From contig CM060986.1 in the NCBI GenBank assembly GCA_030765065.1, positions 77,617,573 through 77,681,572 on the forward strand: a DNA stretch of 64,000 nt, written 5' to 3'. Position numbers and translations under genes: made by a program. This document shows, in pieces, positions 34,091-43,672 of the stretch (the first letter of the stretch is position 1; the number at the start of each line of letters is the position of its first letter). Source of the DNA: Deroplatys truncata. Its lineage: Eukaryota; Arthropoda; Insecta; Mantodea; Mantidae. Under the pieces are notes generated by a model, which saw only the letters and a list, made by a program, of their open reading frames with translations, was not told where the DNA came from and made no database searches.

Positions 34091-35066
34091 ATATACCCAA
34101 CAGCTGTTGGTAGAACATCCTCACCATCTATTGCAAACAAAATTTTCCAAATTTATGACCCATTATCTCCAACTATTTAAGGTATTTGACTGAATGTTTA
34201 CAAGATATAGATGTATGCCTTCTTTCTTTTTCTTAATCAGATTACCCTCCTCTTTGTAGGATTTACACCCCAAAGCACTCAAGCCAATGTCTTGGATCAG
34301 TAGTCTGTCGAGGAGCCAGCAAACTCTGGATCATAGAATATCCAGGATGGGTGATCAGCCCAATGTCTGTTATGGCGGTTAAGAAGAAAGAAATTAAATG
34401 TAGTGATGAAAGAGATAATACAGAAAAATTCTCAGATCAAATTACCCCAACCAGCTTGCGCTTAGTGACCAAGGAAAATTGCGAAGAAAACTTCGGTCAG
34501 GTTGGTCGGCCCCGGGGTTTAAACTCGCCACCTTCTGAAACGGCAACTCTAGGCCGGGCCCGAAAACAGTAATTCTAGACAATTTATTAATTAACTTTTA
34601 TTGATGTTAAATCGTACTATGTAAATATCTTTTTCTCAATACTGCTTGTATATTTTAAGAAGGGTGATTTAACATTATGTATCTATCTAGGTTACTAATA
34701 TTAGTAGAGTTATAAATGGTCTAATGTAAATAATTTAAGCGCTATGTTAAAATACTGTCCACGAGGGAATGTTTTAGCTACAGGAATAGTGCTTTCGAAG
34801 GCAGAAAACCTAGTTTTATTACCTCTCTCCGGTCGCAGTGCTATTATTCCTACAGCGAGGGTGTAGAGCCTTTGTCCCATTATTTGATAATTCGCCGTGA
34901 CCAAGTGAGTGAGAAGGACAATCTAACGGTACATGGAGGAAAAGCCGCGATTTATATTAAAATTGGACCAATGAGATCCCTGAAAGTTTATTCGAAATAG
35001 TTAGACGCGTCGAGTCGCGCTAAAAATGGACCAATAGGAAAGGAAGCAGCCTCAGAAGCCTGAGAC

Positions 35067-35072
35067 TATAAA
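35067..35072 (+). promoter_or_regulatory. LTR TATA box
   Basis: TATAAA in GAGACTATAAATGG, repeated at 38886-38891 in the right LTR. It lies about 480 bases upstream of the AATAAA signal at 35550. Confidence 0.5.
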
Positions 35073-35096
35073 TGGATCTGTTTGGGGAAAATTCGG

Positions 35097-35402
35097 GACA
35101 GTTTATGTCATGTGTGTGGTTAGGGAGAGATGCTGCAGGATGTGTGAAATATCGCGCCAAGAAGGGAATCAAGTCAGCTTTGTAATGTCAGCTTAGTATT
35201 GCATTTTATTCGACAGTTTATGTCATGTGTGGTCAGGGAGAGATGCTGCAGGATGTGTGAGATATCGCGCCAAAAAGGGAATCAAGTCAAATTTGTCATG
35301 TCAGTTTAGTATTGCATTTTATTCGAGAGTTTTCGTAATGTGTGGTCAGGGAGAGATGCTGCAGAATGTGTGAGATATCGCGCCAAAACAGGGAATCAAA
35401 AT
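35097..35402 (+). repeat. three tandem ~114-bp repeats inside the LTR
   Basis: Units start at 35097, 35212 and 35325; the third is partial. Each contains a TTTATGTCATGTGTG-like word (changed in the third), GGGAGAGATGCTGCAG and ATATCGCGCCAA. The same array is present at 38916-39221 in the right LTR. Tandem blocks of this size in an LTR often act as enhancer or leader repeats, which is inference here. Confidence 0.9.
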
Positions 35403-35549
35403 AGTTTTAGCAACACACCTAAGATCCGCTACTCTGAAAGCGACAATAAGAATAGTTATATTTCGTGCCATATCCACGCCATAGTTTAACAGCGGTGGAC
35501 AGTATTTTACAGCGGCAATACCAGTTTTGTATACTACGAGTGTTAATTA

Positions 35550-35555
35550 AATAAA
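35550..35555 (+). terminator. LTR polyadenylation signal
   Basis: AATAAA within TTAATTAAATAAAAAGAAAC; the matching site in the right LTR is 39369-39374. Confidence 0.5.
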
Positions 35556-35795
35556 AAGAAACGGCAGTGTCATCTTTTCATAAACAAAGCAACCCTATGT
35601 CTTCCTATATCACCACCCGAGATCTACGTTTTCCTTTACCGAGGATAAGTCCATGCTCCCATATAATTTAAGGAAAATTACTGCAGCTAGCCGAGGATAA
35701 ATTGAAGAACCAACATGCTGAGAACTTCTGGAAGCAACGGGAGAAGCATCAAGGTAAGCCTAACAGCAACGGATGAGGAGGTGATCGCCGCAAAC

Positions 35796-35813
35796 TGGCG
35801 CCCAACGTGGGGC
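35796..35813 (+). promoter_or_regulatory. primer binding site, with a second copy downstream
   Basis: TGGCGCCCAACGTGGGGC lies three bases after the left LTR, a classic tRNA-3'-end complement. A near copy, TGGCGCCATAACGTGGAGC, lies at 35840-35858 as part of a 44-base-offset duplication of 35783-35814. The leader also has a tandem AGCTCGAAGGGAAGACC doublet at 35857-35892. Confidence 0.8.
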
Positions 35814-36124
35814 TAACAAACGTTAAGATCGCCGCAAACTGGCGCCATAACGTGGAGCTCGAAGGGAAGACCAGCTCGAAGGGAAGACCAACATAAACGG
35901 AGGACTAGAAAACAACGAACAGACGAAGAATCTTCAGAGGAAAGGGGCACAGCAGAACAAAATTACAACGCGAACTTCTAGTCTACCTACGTGGGACAAC
36001 AAAACAGCTGAGAACATCGCTTCTAGAACTTCACCAGGATTCGAACCCGGAACGCATCAGTTAACATTGAAAAAATACAGGTTAGAACATTTATTCAAAA
36101 ACAAACAAAAAGGCATGCAGAGTA

Positions 36125-37384
36125 GTGATTCAGTTTTGTGAACACATGTTATTGAGAGGGGGTAAAGTCATTACTAGAGAGGTAGAACTTGCTAACGGAA
36201 CCATGAGTAGGTCAAGGGAAGATTTGAAAGAACTGGATGGGGAGGCTATTGTCAGAATAACAACAGATGGAGAAAATATGAGTAAGGCAGAGGGAGAAGT
36301 TAGGCTGGAAAGGCAATCACCGATTGAGCAGATCATTGACGCAGGTCAAAACCAGCTGCTAATATTGCTTCAACATTTGAGCACAAAGATAGACGAGATG
36401 GGTAAGAACTTAGAAAGCATAATAAATGAACGGGGTAAGATCTTAAATGAACATAGTAAGAACTTAGAAAGAATCATAGACGAGCGGGGTAAAAGGTTAG
36501 AAAGCATAATAGATGAGCGGGGTAAGATCTTAAGTGAATATAGTAAGAACTTAGAAAGAATCGGAAGTCAACTAGATAAGAATCTAGAAGGGAAATCAAA
36601 TGAGCATAATAAGGACTTAGAAAGACTCGTAAATAAGCAGAGTAAGGGCTTAGAAAGAGTCGTAAGTGAACAAGATAAGAATTTAGAAGGGGAATCAAAT
36701 GAGAATAATAATGACTTAGAAAGAGTCGTAAGTGAACAAGATAAGAATTTAGAAGGGGAATCAAATGAGAATAATAATGACTTAGAAAGAATCGTAAGTG
36801 AACTAGATAAGAATTTAGAAGGGGAATCAAATGAGAATAATGAATACTTAGAAAGAATCGTAAGTAAGCAGAGTAAGGGCTTAGAAAGAATCGTAAGTGA
36901 ACAAGATAAGAATTTAGAAGGGGAATCAAATGAGCATAATGAGGACTTAGAAAGAATCGTAAGTAAGCAGAGTAAAGACTTAGAAAGTATCGTAAGGGAA
37001 CAAGATAAGAATTTAGAAGGGAAATCAAATAAGCAGAATAAAGACTTAGAAAGAATCGTAAATAAGCAGAGTAAAGACTTAGAAAGAATCGTAAGGGAAC
37101 AAGATAAGAATGTAGAGGGGAAATTAGTTGAGCTGATGAAGGGGAAATTAATAGAAACACTTGAAGGGAAATTACTACAGATACTAGAAACTAAAGATCC
37201 GAAAACACTAACGGGAGAAGAGACGTTAAAGAAAGCTTTTGAAAGAATGTCAAAGAGGGCGCAGAAAAGAAAGCAGGAATTTAAAACAAGGAAGCGAAAG
37301 AAAGGGTTGATCGAACTTGCAGAATTAGTATGGATAAAAAAAAAAAAAAAAAAACCAGCATTCAAATTAAAAAAAAAGACATAA
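36125..37384 (+). CDS. LTR-element ORF with hendecad (11-residue) coiled-coil-like repeats, Gag position
   Basis: Open frame in the Gag position of the LTR element; the first true ATG is 36146 (412 residues), because 36125 is a GTG. The first 85 residues are mixed and charged (VELANGTMSRSREDLKELDG, SPIEQIIDAGQNQLLILLQH). From about residue 85 to 345 the protein is a ladder of 11-residue units such as DKNLEGESNEN and NKDLERIVNKQ, about 15 clean units plus irregular ones before them. At DNA level, pairs form 66-base tandem repeats that are almost identical near 36678-36875. A leucine at a fixed place and alternating K/E suggest a long hendecad coiled coil. The C-terminus is strongly basic (KRAQKRKQEFKTRKRKK) and ends in a lysine run coded by poly(A). 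There is no CCHC knuckle or protease motif. It may be a structural Gag-like or nucleic-acid-binding protein; the function is unknown. Confidence 0.65.
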   Translation: MIQFCEHMLLRGGKVITREVELANGTMSRSREDLKELDGEAIVRITTDGENMSKAEGEVRLERQSPIEQIIDAGQNQLLILLQHLSTKIDEMGKNLESIINERGKILNEHSKNLERIIDERGKRLESIIDERGKILSEYSKNLERIGSQLDKNLEGKSNEHNKDLERLVNKQSKGLERVVSEQDKNLEGESNENNNDLERVVSEQDKNLEGESNENNNDLERIVSELDKNLEGESNENNEYLERIVSKQSKGLERIVSEQDKNLEGESNEHNEDLERIVSKQSKDLESIVREQDKNLEGKSNKQNKDLERIVNKQSKDLERIVREQDKNVEGKLVELMKGKLIETLEGKLLQILETKDPKTLTGEETLKKAFERMSKRAQKRKQEFKTRKRKKGLIELAELVWIKKKKKKPAFKLKKKT

Positions 37385-37750
37385 TATCATTGATCCTGAC
37401 TCTACAGTGCCTGGAAAGGAGAGCTTTCACATGTGAATTAATGAATTATCGTAAGCAGTTGTGCAGAACATTTTTTTGCATTACTAAAGAGACTTGAGTA
37501 TTAAATGATCATTAGTGATAGTGAAGAAGAACAAGAAACACCTTTGCCATTAATATGTTTCAGTTTCTTTCTGTTTGAATAAGTTTGTCTTAAGGTTGAA
37601 ACAGCTTTTATTGTCAGAATATTTGTTATTTTTTTTATATTTAGCAATATTTGTAAATTATTAATTGGTTGGTATGCTAGAAATATGCTGACAGTTTTCT
37701 TTAAACATATAAATTAGTTTTATTAATTATAAAAAAAGAGGTATCATAGA

Positions 37751-37960
37751 ATGGAAAAGTTATTTAAAGGTCCATACCGGGTGATTAACATTTTTGGCTC
37801 GGACACATTTGAGTTACAAGAAATAAAGAATTCCAAGATCGTAGGGAGATATCATAAACAGTTGCTCAAACCATACAAATGTTTAGAGAATGAGAAGGGT
37901 GAAGAATGTAATGAAAATAATCAGGTTAGTTTTACTCGAAATGAGGTAGCAACCCTGTGA
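37751..37960 (+). CDS. short ORF like the C-terminal end of a Ty3/Gypsy integrase
   Basis: Sixty-nine codons beginning MEKLFKGPYRVINIFGSDTF and continuing NSKIVGRYHKQLLKPYK. The K-F-GPYRV...GRYH..-LKPY pattern is that of the GPY/F module and tail at the end of Gypsy integrases. It lies between the repeat ORF and the right LTR, where the end of pol belongs. It is read as part of the fossil element, not a host gene. Confidence 0.6.
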   Translation: MEKLFKGPYRVINIFGSDTFELQEIKNSKIVGRYHKQLLKPYKCLENEKGEECNENNQVSFTRNEVATL

Positions 37961-38354
37961 ACAAATAGTAAAGGTAATACACCCGATAAATAAGTATGTA
38001 AAGAAATAAATAAAGGCATAATAATTATGTACCAATATGTATGTAAATAGATTTAATTTTAGAACTTAATTTGGGTATTAGAGTATTTGTTTGCGTCACA
38101 AGTTATTCGTGTGCGGGAAATGTATTGTGTATAAGAATGTCTCTCGGAAACCTGTTTTTAAAAGGGAGAGTGTAGAGTGAATGACCCAAATGTAAACACC
38201 ACTGGTCTGGCAGAACCCTTGTGAATGAACAGGTATAGCGAAGGGTCTCTGTAAACAAAACAAAACAACAAAGGCCATAATCAGAGGAATTATTCTGGAA
38301 AAGAAAATTGTATCAAGTGCTGAAAAATTTATTCTTTTCCAGAACAGGGCAATT

Positions 38355-39611
38355 TGAAACGGCAACTCTAGGCCGGGCCCGAAAACAGTAATTCTAGACA
38401 ATTTATTAATTAACTTTTATTGATGTTAAATCGTACTATGTAAATATCTTTTTCTCAATACTGCTTGTATATTTTAAGAAGGGTGATTTAACATTATGTA
38501 TCTATCTAGGTTACTAATATTAGTAGAGTTATAAATGGTCTAATGTAAATAATTTAAGCGCTATGTTAAAATACTGTCCACGAGGGAATGTTTTAGCTAC
38601 AGGAATAGTGCTTTCGAAGGCAGAAAACCTAGTTTTATTACCTCTCTCCGGTCGCAGTGCTATTATTCCTACAGCGAGGGTGTAGAGCCTTTGTCCCATT
38701 ATTTGATAATTCGCCGTGACCAAGTGAGTGAGAAGGACAATCTAACGGTACATGGAGGAAAAGCCGCGATTTATATTAAAATTGGACCAATGAGATCCCT
38801 GAAAGTTTATTCGAAATAGTTAGACGCGTCGAGTCGCGCTAAAAATGGACCAATAGGAAAGGAAACAGCCTCAGAAGCCTGAGACTATAAATGGATCTGT
38901 TTGGGGAAAATTCGGGACAGTTTATGTCATGTGTGTGGTTAGGGAGAGATGCTGCAGGATGTGTGAAATATCGCGCCAAGAAGGGAATCAAGTCAGCTTT
39001 GTAATGTCAGCTTAGTATTGCATTTTATTCGACAGTTTATGTCATGTGTGGTCAGGGAGAGATGCTGCAGGATGTGTGAGATATCGCGCCAAAAAGGGAA
39101 TCAAGTCAAATTTGTCATGTCAGTTTAGTATTGCATTTTATTCGAGAGTTTTCGTAATGTGTGGTCAGGGAGAGATGCTGCAGAATGTGTGAGATATCGC
39201 GCCAAAACAGGGAATCAAAATAGTTTTAGCAACACACCTAAGATCCGCTACTCTGAAAGCGACAATAAGAATAGTTATATTTCGTGCCATATCCACGCCA
39301 TAGTTTAACAGCGGTGGACAGTATTTTACAGCGGCAATACCAGTTTTGTATACTACGAGTGTTAATTAAATAAAAAGAAACGGCAGTGTCATCTTTTCAT
39401 AAACAAAGCAACCCTATGTCTTCCTATATCACCACCCGAGATCTACGTTTTCCTTTACCGAGGATAAGTCCATGCTCCCATATAATTTAAGGAAAATTAC
39501 TGCAGCTAGCCGAGGATAAATTGAAGAACCAACACGCTGAGAACTTCTGGAAGCAACGGGAGAAGCATCAAGGTAAGCCTAACAGCAACGGATGAGGAGG
39601 TGATCGCCGCA
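38355..39611 (+). repeat. right LTR (1257 bp)
   Basis: Same length and order as the left LTR with about two differences seen by eye. It is followed by the CTTC duplication and the rest of the SINE head. Confidence 0.92.
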
Positions 39612-39704
39612 CTTCCGAATGCGAGTCGCACACATTATCGCAGCTCCACCCCGCTCTATGATCTATTTCTATCCAACAATTTTGTTTATTAAGCAAGATA
39701 AGAG

Positions 39705-39900
39705 GCGGTGCCGTGGCTGAGTAGTTAGACCGCTCGCCTCTCGCCAAAGTGGCTCGGGTTCAATCACGGGGAACCGCATGTGGGATTTGTTGTGGACAAA
39801 GCGGCTTCTGAGCGGGTTTTCTCCAGGTTCTCCAGTTTCTCCCGTTCATTCATTCTATTAACTGCTCCATCATCTTTGCTTTCTTCATCTCACTGTCATT
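39705..39900 (+). mobile_element. tRNA-derived SINE (Leu/Ser-like head)
   Basis: GCCGTGGCTGAGTAGTTAGA is a tRNA-Leu/Ser-type box A region and GGCTCGGGTTCAATCACGG a box B. The body has GCGGGTTTTCTCCAGGTTCT and CCAGTTTCTCCCGTTCATTC, a pyrimidine-rich motif seen in many invertebrate SINEs. No second copy is in the window. Confidence 0.65.
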
Positions 39901-40594
39901 CCACATTGTGACGGTTACAATTTTATTTCAATAGATTTTGATAAGTATTATTCTATACAGTTTTGAGATATTCAGGACAGACATTGTTTAAGTAATTTCA
40001 GGAAATTGGCTTTGGCTTTCTTGTGTGTAATTTCCCAGATGTTGAGGTAAGTACAGATTGGGTGTTACGCAGCTTAGGATAAATGACCACTTCATGTCCG
40101 ACACGTGAGAGAGTTATGTGATTTCTGCTAACATACGCTTACGTCAATTACCAGTTAGCACTAATCAGCCTTTGTCGGATATTTAAACTTCGGGAATTTT
40201 TTATGTTGGTCCTTCGACCAAACACATGCTTAGTAGGAACCGTTGCAGTCAGTTATTTAAATTCATTTAGTGGTAGTTTGCAATCTCAAGTAGGCGCTAG
40301 GCCCGACGACGATGGGCAGCCACACTGGTAAAGCCACCAGTTTTATTCTTTCTTTTTGAAACGTAGTTTAGGATATATTAGACAAATTAAAGATTAGAAA
40401 GATTGGAAACAGAAATTACATGTCTTATAATGGTACCCTTTTACCACCCTTCCAGCTACTGCAAACTGCGACCCCCTCTTGAAGCCATCCTGTGATGAAT
40501 TCCCCCATTCTTTGCTTGACGACTGATGAGGGCGTCGATGGTCGTTGACGTCAGCCCTACGTCACAAAATCATATCCTTCCTCGCTCTCGTACC
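39901..40594. other. noncoding stretch, nothing firm
   Basis: AT-rich to 40420, then GC-richer. The part after 40440 may already belong to the SINE A relic that follows. Confidence 0.35.
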
Positions 40595-40690
40595 AGGCTT
40601 CGGGCTGATCACCTATCCTGGCTGCTCTCACAGTCTGTGCTTCCCGACAGGCGTCTGACCCCAGGCACCCGCTTTAAATCCTGTAACATT
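40595..40690 (+). mobile_element. SINE family A fragment A3, diverged
   Basis: CGGGCTGATCACCTATCCTG and CCGACAGGCGTCTGACCC match the reverse complement of the A1/A2 body (GGGCTGATCACCCATCCTGG). Orientation is opposite to A1 and A2. Confidence 0.55.
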
Positions 40691-41640
40691 ATATCCTAAG
40701 AATATTCCATATCATTGGAAGTTTTATTGTATCTGGCGACATAGTCTTTTAAAAATGCCCAAACCAGTTCGATTGGATAGAAATTGCTATGATGTATAGG
40801 TAATCTTAGCTCTCGATGTCCATCTTTAGACGCGAGATCGTCTTTCACATACTTTCTTTCATCCTTGTGAGCAATTTCCTGCGCTATTTGCACTAATTCA
40901 GCTTTTACACTAATTTCATCGAAGGACACTTCTCTTTTCCGCAACATTTTGCTTACGCCAAGAAGTATTCGGTTGACGATAAAGTTGCACGCTATAGTAG
41001 GGTGCATTATCCATCGCTAATAAACTACTGGGATCCAAATTCGGCAATACACGTTCAAACCAGTTCCGGAATACATCGCCATTCAATCTCCTCGTGATAA
41101 TCGCCTGATTGTTTAGACTCAAAATGATTAATCTTCTGACCACGAAACAACTCTTGCTACCAATATGTGTGATAATTGGGCGTTTAGCTTTGCAACTTGG
41201 ATTTTTAATCCTTTAGATAAACCTGCCTGAAAAGCTTCTTCTTTTGAACCTACCGTAGTGTCTATCCAAACTTTAGAAGTTGTGCCCCTCGTTAATCTAA
41301 ATCTCATTTAAATAATAAAATTTGCCTCCTTCCGTCCGATACTTTCGCAGAGATTTAAGAAACCTTCTTCTCCACATCACGTTATCTCCGTTCTTTTTCA
41401 AAATATGAAACCTACTTCTAACAATAATCTATAAAATGTGTTTCTCTTAAAATTTGGAAGCTCACAATCACTGTTGACAGTAGAAAGCACTTTATCAATG
41501 TCGACGGCTTTTTTTTTTTAAAAAAAAAAAAAGAACCTTCTTTCTTATAGCACCCTTTACAAATTCAACTATCCGTGCTATAATACGACGTGGTTTGATG
41601 CCTTTTTTCTTTGGGGTTTTTATGACACCAGTCTTTTATG
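40690..41640 (-). pseudogene. DDE_3-type transposase relic, inactive
   Basis: Minus-strand relic of a DDE_3 superfamily transposase found in many arthropod genomes. In reading order: RIIARIVEFVKGAIRKKV (about 41585), VDIDKVLSTVNSDCELPNFK and RNTFYRLLLEVGF (about 41500), WRRRFLKSLRKYRTEG (about 41360), SKVWIDTTVGSKEEAFQAGL (about 41270), then NGDVFRNWFERVLPNLDPSS and LLAMDNAPYYSVQLYRQPNT (about 41060-40960) with the second catalytic D in MDNAPY. VSFDEISVKAELVQIAQEIA and FYPIELVWAFLKDYVARYNK follow, with the catalytic E in PIELVW. Several frameshifts and stops break it, including one in the expected DETW block, which reads DEI-stop-INEGH, and a T10A12 run at about 41510-41532. Domain order is complete, so a whole gene was inserted and then decayed. 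Terminal repeats were not found. Confidence 0.75.
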
Positions 41641-42975
41641 TTCCCTGCACGCCTTGGTTACACTTTTCACTGAAACAGCTATAAACTCGGATGTTAGTTT
41701 TGTAATATCCACTACTGCAAGTATCGGGTATATTTCTAATAGTGAGGTGAATACATTAAGTGATATTTGTTTTTCGCCCGTTTTAATGCTTTCCCACTTT
41801 TATGTTTCAACAGTTTATTCGCATTACCTGCACCTTCCTCTGTCATAAAAACTCAAATACCAACTGAGTGTATCACAAGATTTGACCTGAGCTGAGCATA
41901 CGTGTGGCAGTGTATTATGAATAACTGTTCGTTTATCATATTTTTTGTGTTACGCAAATGTTTATTCGGTACTCAGATAGTACCTCGGGGAATTCATTGC
42001 TGCATTTCTCAATGGGAATCGTGCATACAGTTCGTAATAAACAAGCAGGATACCCTAAGCGTTAGCGCAATAGCAGACGGTATTAAGAAAATAATGTTTT
42101 TTAATCGTTTAGCAGTATACATTCATTTACCTTTATCAATTAGTTCTTATCATAACCTCAATAAATTGTGCAGTTCTATACCTTTCTTATCCCAATATTT
42201 CATGATAAAATACGTTTATTAAAAACGAGTGTGTTAGGTTCGTGACAAGCAGAAGCACGTGCTTTTGGTTACATCACAGGGAATTCTGGTTTGGAATAAA
42301 CAGTAGGAACTCGGTGAGGTGAGTAGAGTAGGTGAGGCAAGGAGAAAAGCAAAGTATAGCGGCGTAAGGAGAGTTTGTTGTACTTATTACTTCCATGTGG
42401 TAAGATATAATAAATCTTTCCCTTCCTACCGCACCCATTGCCTACAAATCCAAGAAATGGATTTACGTAATACGAGTGCAATATGTCAGACAGCTGACGT
42501 AAACCATTGTGTTTCACATATGTATCAAGTGACAAATCCGGGATAGAAACACTGTGAATGAGAACTAATCGCAACTGCCCAGCAGTCAGTTTTATCCCTT
42601 TGAATTTATAATTTTATTTTTATCAAATCGATGTACATTTTATTGCTTAGTGTCGCCAACTGTATTATCGCGTAACTTGTATAAATTTCGAACTTCTTCT
42701 ATTCGCTTAGTAGCGAAAATTAATTGATGCACGAGTTATAGCGGGTAAATTTGTTTAAATTGGATCTTTTAAGTGGAAGTTAGAATAGAGCACTGTACAT
42801 TTATAATAAGTTTATTTTTCTATTGGTTTAATATATTTTGCACATAGATTATTTGCCTTTATCTTTTTTTCATTTAAAGTGTAAATAAATAAACTCGACC
42901 TCCAGATTCAACATAAAATTATTAACTTTCAACTTCATCTCTCGTGAATCCATTGATGAAATCTAGAGCTCTCGT
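41641..42975. other. noncoding stretch, nothing recognised
   Basis: AT-rich; short frames at 41654-41848, 41902-42222 and 42319-42546 have no recognisable motif or supporting context. Confidence 0.4.
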
Positions 42976-42985
42976 TTTACTATTG

Positions 42986-43034
42986 CGGATAATAATAATA
43001 CATATACCAGTAATAATGATAAAAATAATAAGGG
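42986..43034. repeat. AAT-rich imperfect microsatellite
   Basis: Interrupted ATA/AAT units. Confidence 0.6.
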
Positions 43035-43049
43035 TACCACAACAAAGGG

Positions 43050-43560
43050 ATTATTCATTCAGAGCAGTAAGAGAGAGGTGTAGAGTGACACAGACAAGCT
43101 CCCTCTCAATGCTATGAAATATTCAGAGTGGCATAACAGGTTAATAAACACTTTGTTAATTTTCCCGTACCTACGCCGGAGAAATAATCTTGTGGAGTGG
43201 ATTTAGTGCACGGAAGGAGGATGCCGCTTCCGGTGTGGTTCACAGGCAGTCATAATTAGCGGCAGACCACGCAGTAATCAAACGAGTGAACACGAGCTTC
43301 CTAATGAGGCCTGTAATGACTGGAGACTTGTCCTTATCGACCTTAAGGTGTCTGTCCACAAGTGTTAATCTCCGCAAGAGGCCACCTGCCAGTGAAACCT
43401 ATAAACAGAGGAACGAGTGAGAGAACCGAGTTGCAGGGGGCGGAGCATTGCGTGCTCGAAGACTTTTGTCTACTAAAGAAGTATTTTGTTACAAACTGTG
43501 GCGAGTGGTAAAATAGGCTACCCGCACGGCACAAAGGAGTTCAACATGATCACACGGTAC
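43050..43560. other. GC-richer low-repeat segment, candidate conserved noncoding element
   Basis: Unique within the window, with balanced composition and no convincing frame. It contains GTTAATAAACACTTTGTTAA, CAGTCATAATTAGCGGCAGA and GAGGCCTGTAATGACTGGAG, which are homeodomain- and forkhead-like words. It differs in composition from all repeats around it. A regulatory role is inference. Confidence 0.3.
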
Positions 43561-43672
43561 TGTCGACAAGGAATTCAAGTTCTTTTTACAAAAATTTTTG
43601 TGTTACATTCACATGAGTTTCTCTAATCGCTCTAATACAAACCATTCTTACAAAAACTTATTGTTCTCTCTA

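Larger units (their letters stand above)
34536..35792 (+). repeat. left LTR (1257 bp)
   Basis: Begins TGAAACGGCAACTCTAGG and ends GTGATCGCCGCA. It contains a TATA box, three tandem repeats of about 114 bases and an AATAAA signal in the order expected of U3, R and U5. Confidence 0.92.
34536..39611 (+). mobile_element. young Gypsy-like LTR retrotransposon, incomplete (fossil)
   Basis: A 5.08-kb element with two 1257-base LTRs of equal length, TG...CA ends and a 4-base target duplication CTTC (34532-34535 and 39612-39615). A primer-binding-site-like stretch begins three bases after the left LTR. The internal region (about 2.56 kb) holds a long repeat-rich ORF and a short ORF resembling the end of a Ty3/Gypsy pol. 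No reverse transcriptase, protease or RNase H is recognisable, so the copy is not whole and would depend on relatives. By eye the two LTRs differ at about 2 of 1257 positions, so insertion was very recent. TSD length, PBS and the GPY-type motif support the Ty3/Gypsy group. Confidence 0.9.
34242..39665 (-). mobile_element. SINE family A, copy A2, interrupted by an LTR element
   Basis: The left part, 34242-34535, matches A1 (ATTACCCTCCTCTTTGTAG, AAACTCTGGATCATAGAATA, ATCCAGGATGGGTGATCAGC). The right part, 39612-39665, is the remaining tRNA-like head: its minus-strand reading AGCGGGGTGGAGCTGCGATA aligns with AGCGGAATGGCTCAGACGGT of A1. Everything between is the inserted retrotransposon. The uninterrupted SINE would be about 345 bases. 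Confidence 0.75.

Noticed and set aside
36474-37365. Two long antisense open frames (228 and 265 codons) opposite the hendecad ORF
   Set aside because: They are shadows of the repeat-rich sense frame: the 33-base periodicity keeps the other strand free of stops, and the translations are leucine/serine-rich low complexity with no known motif.
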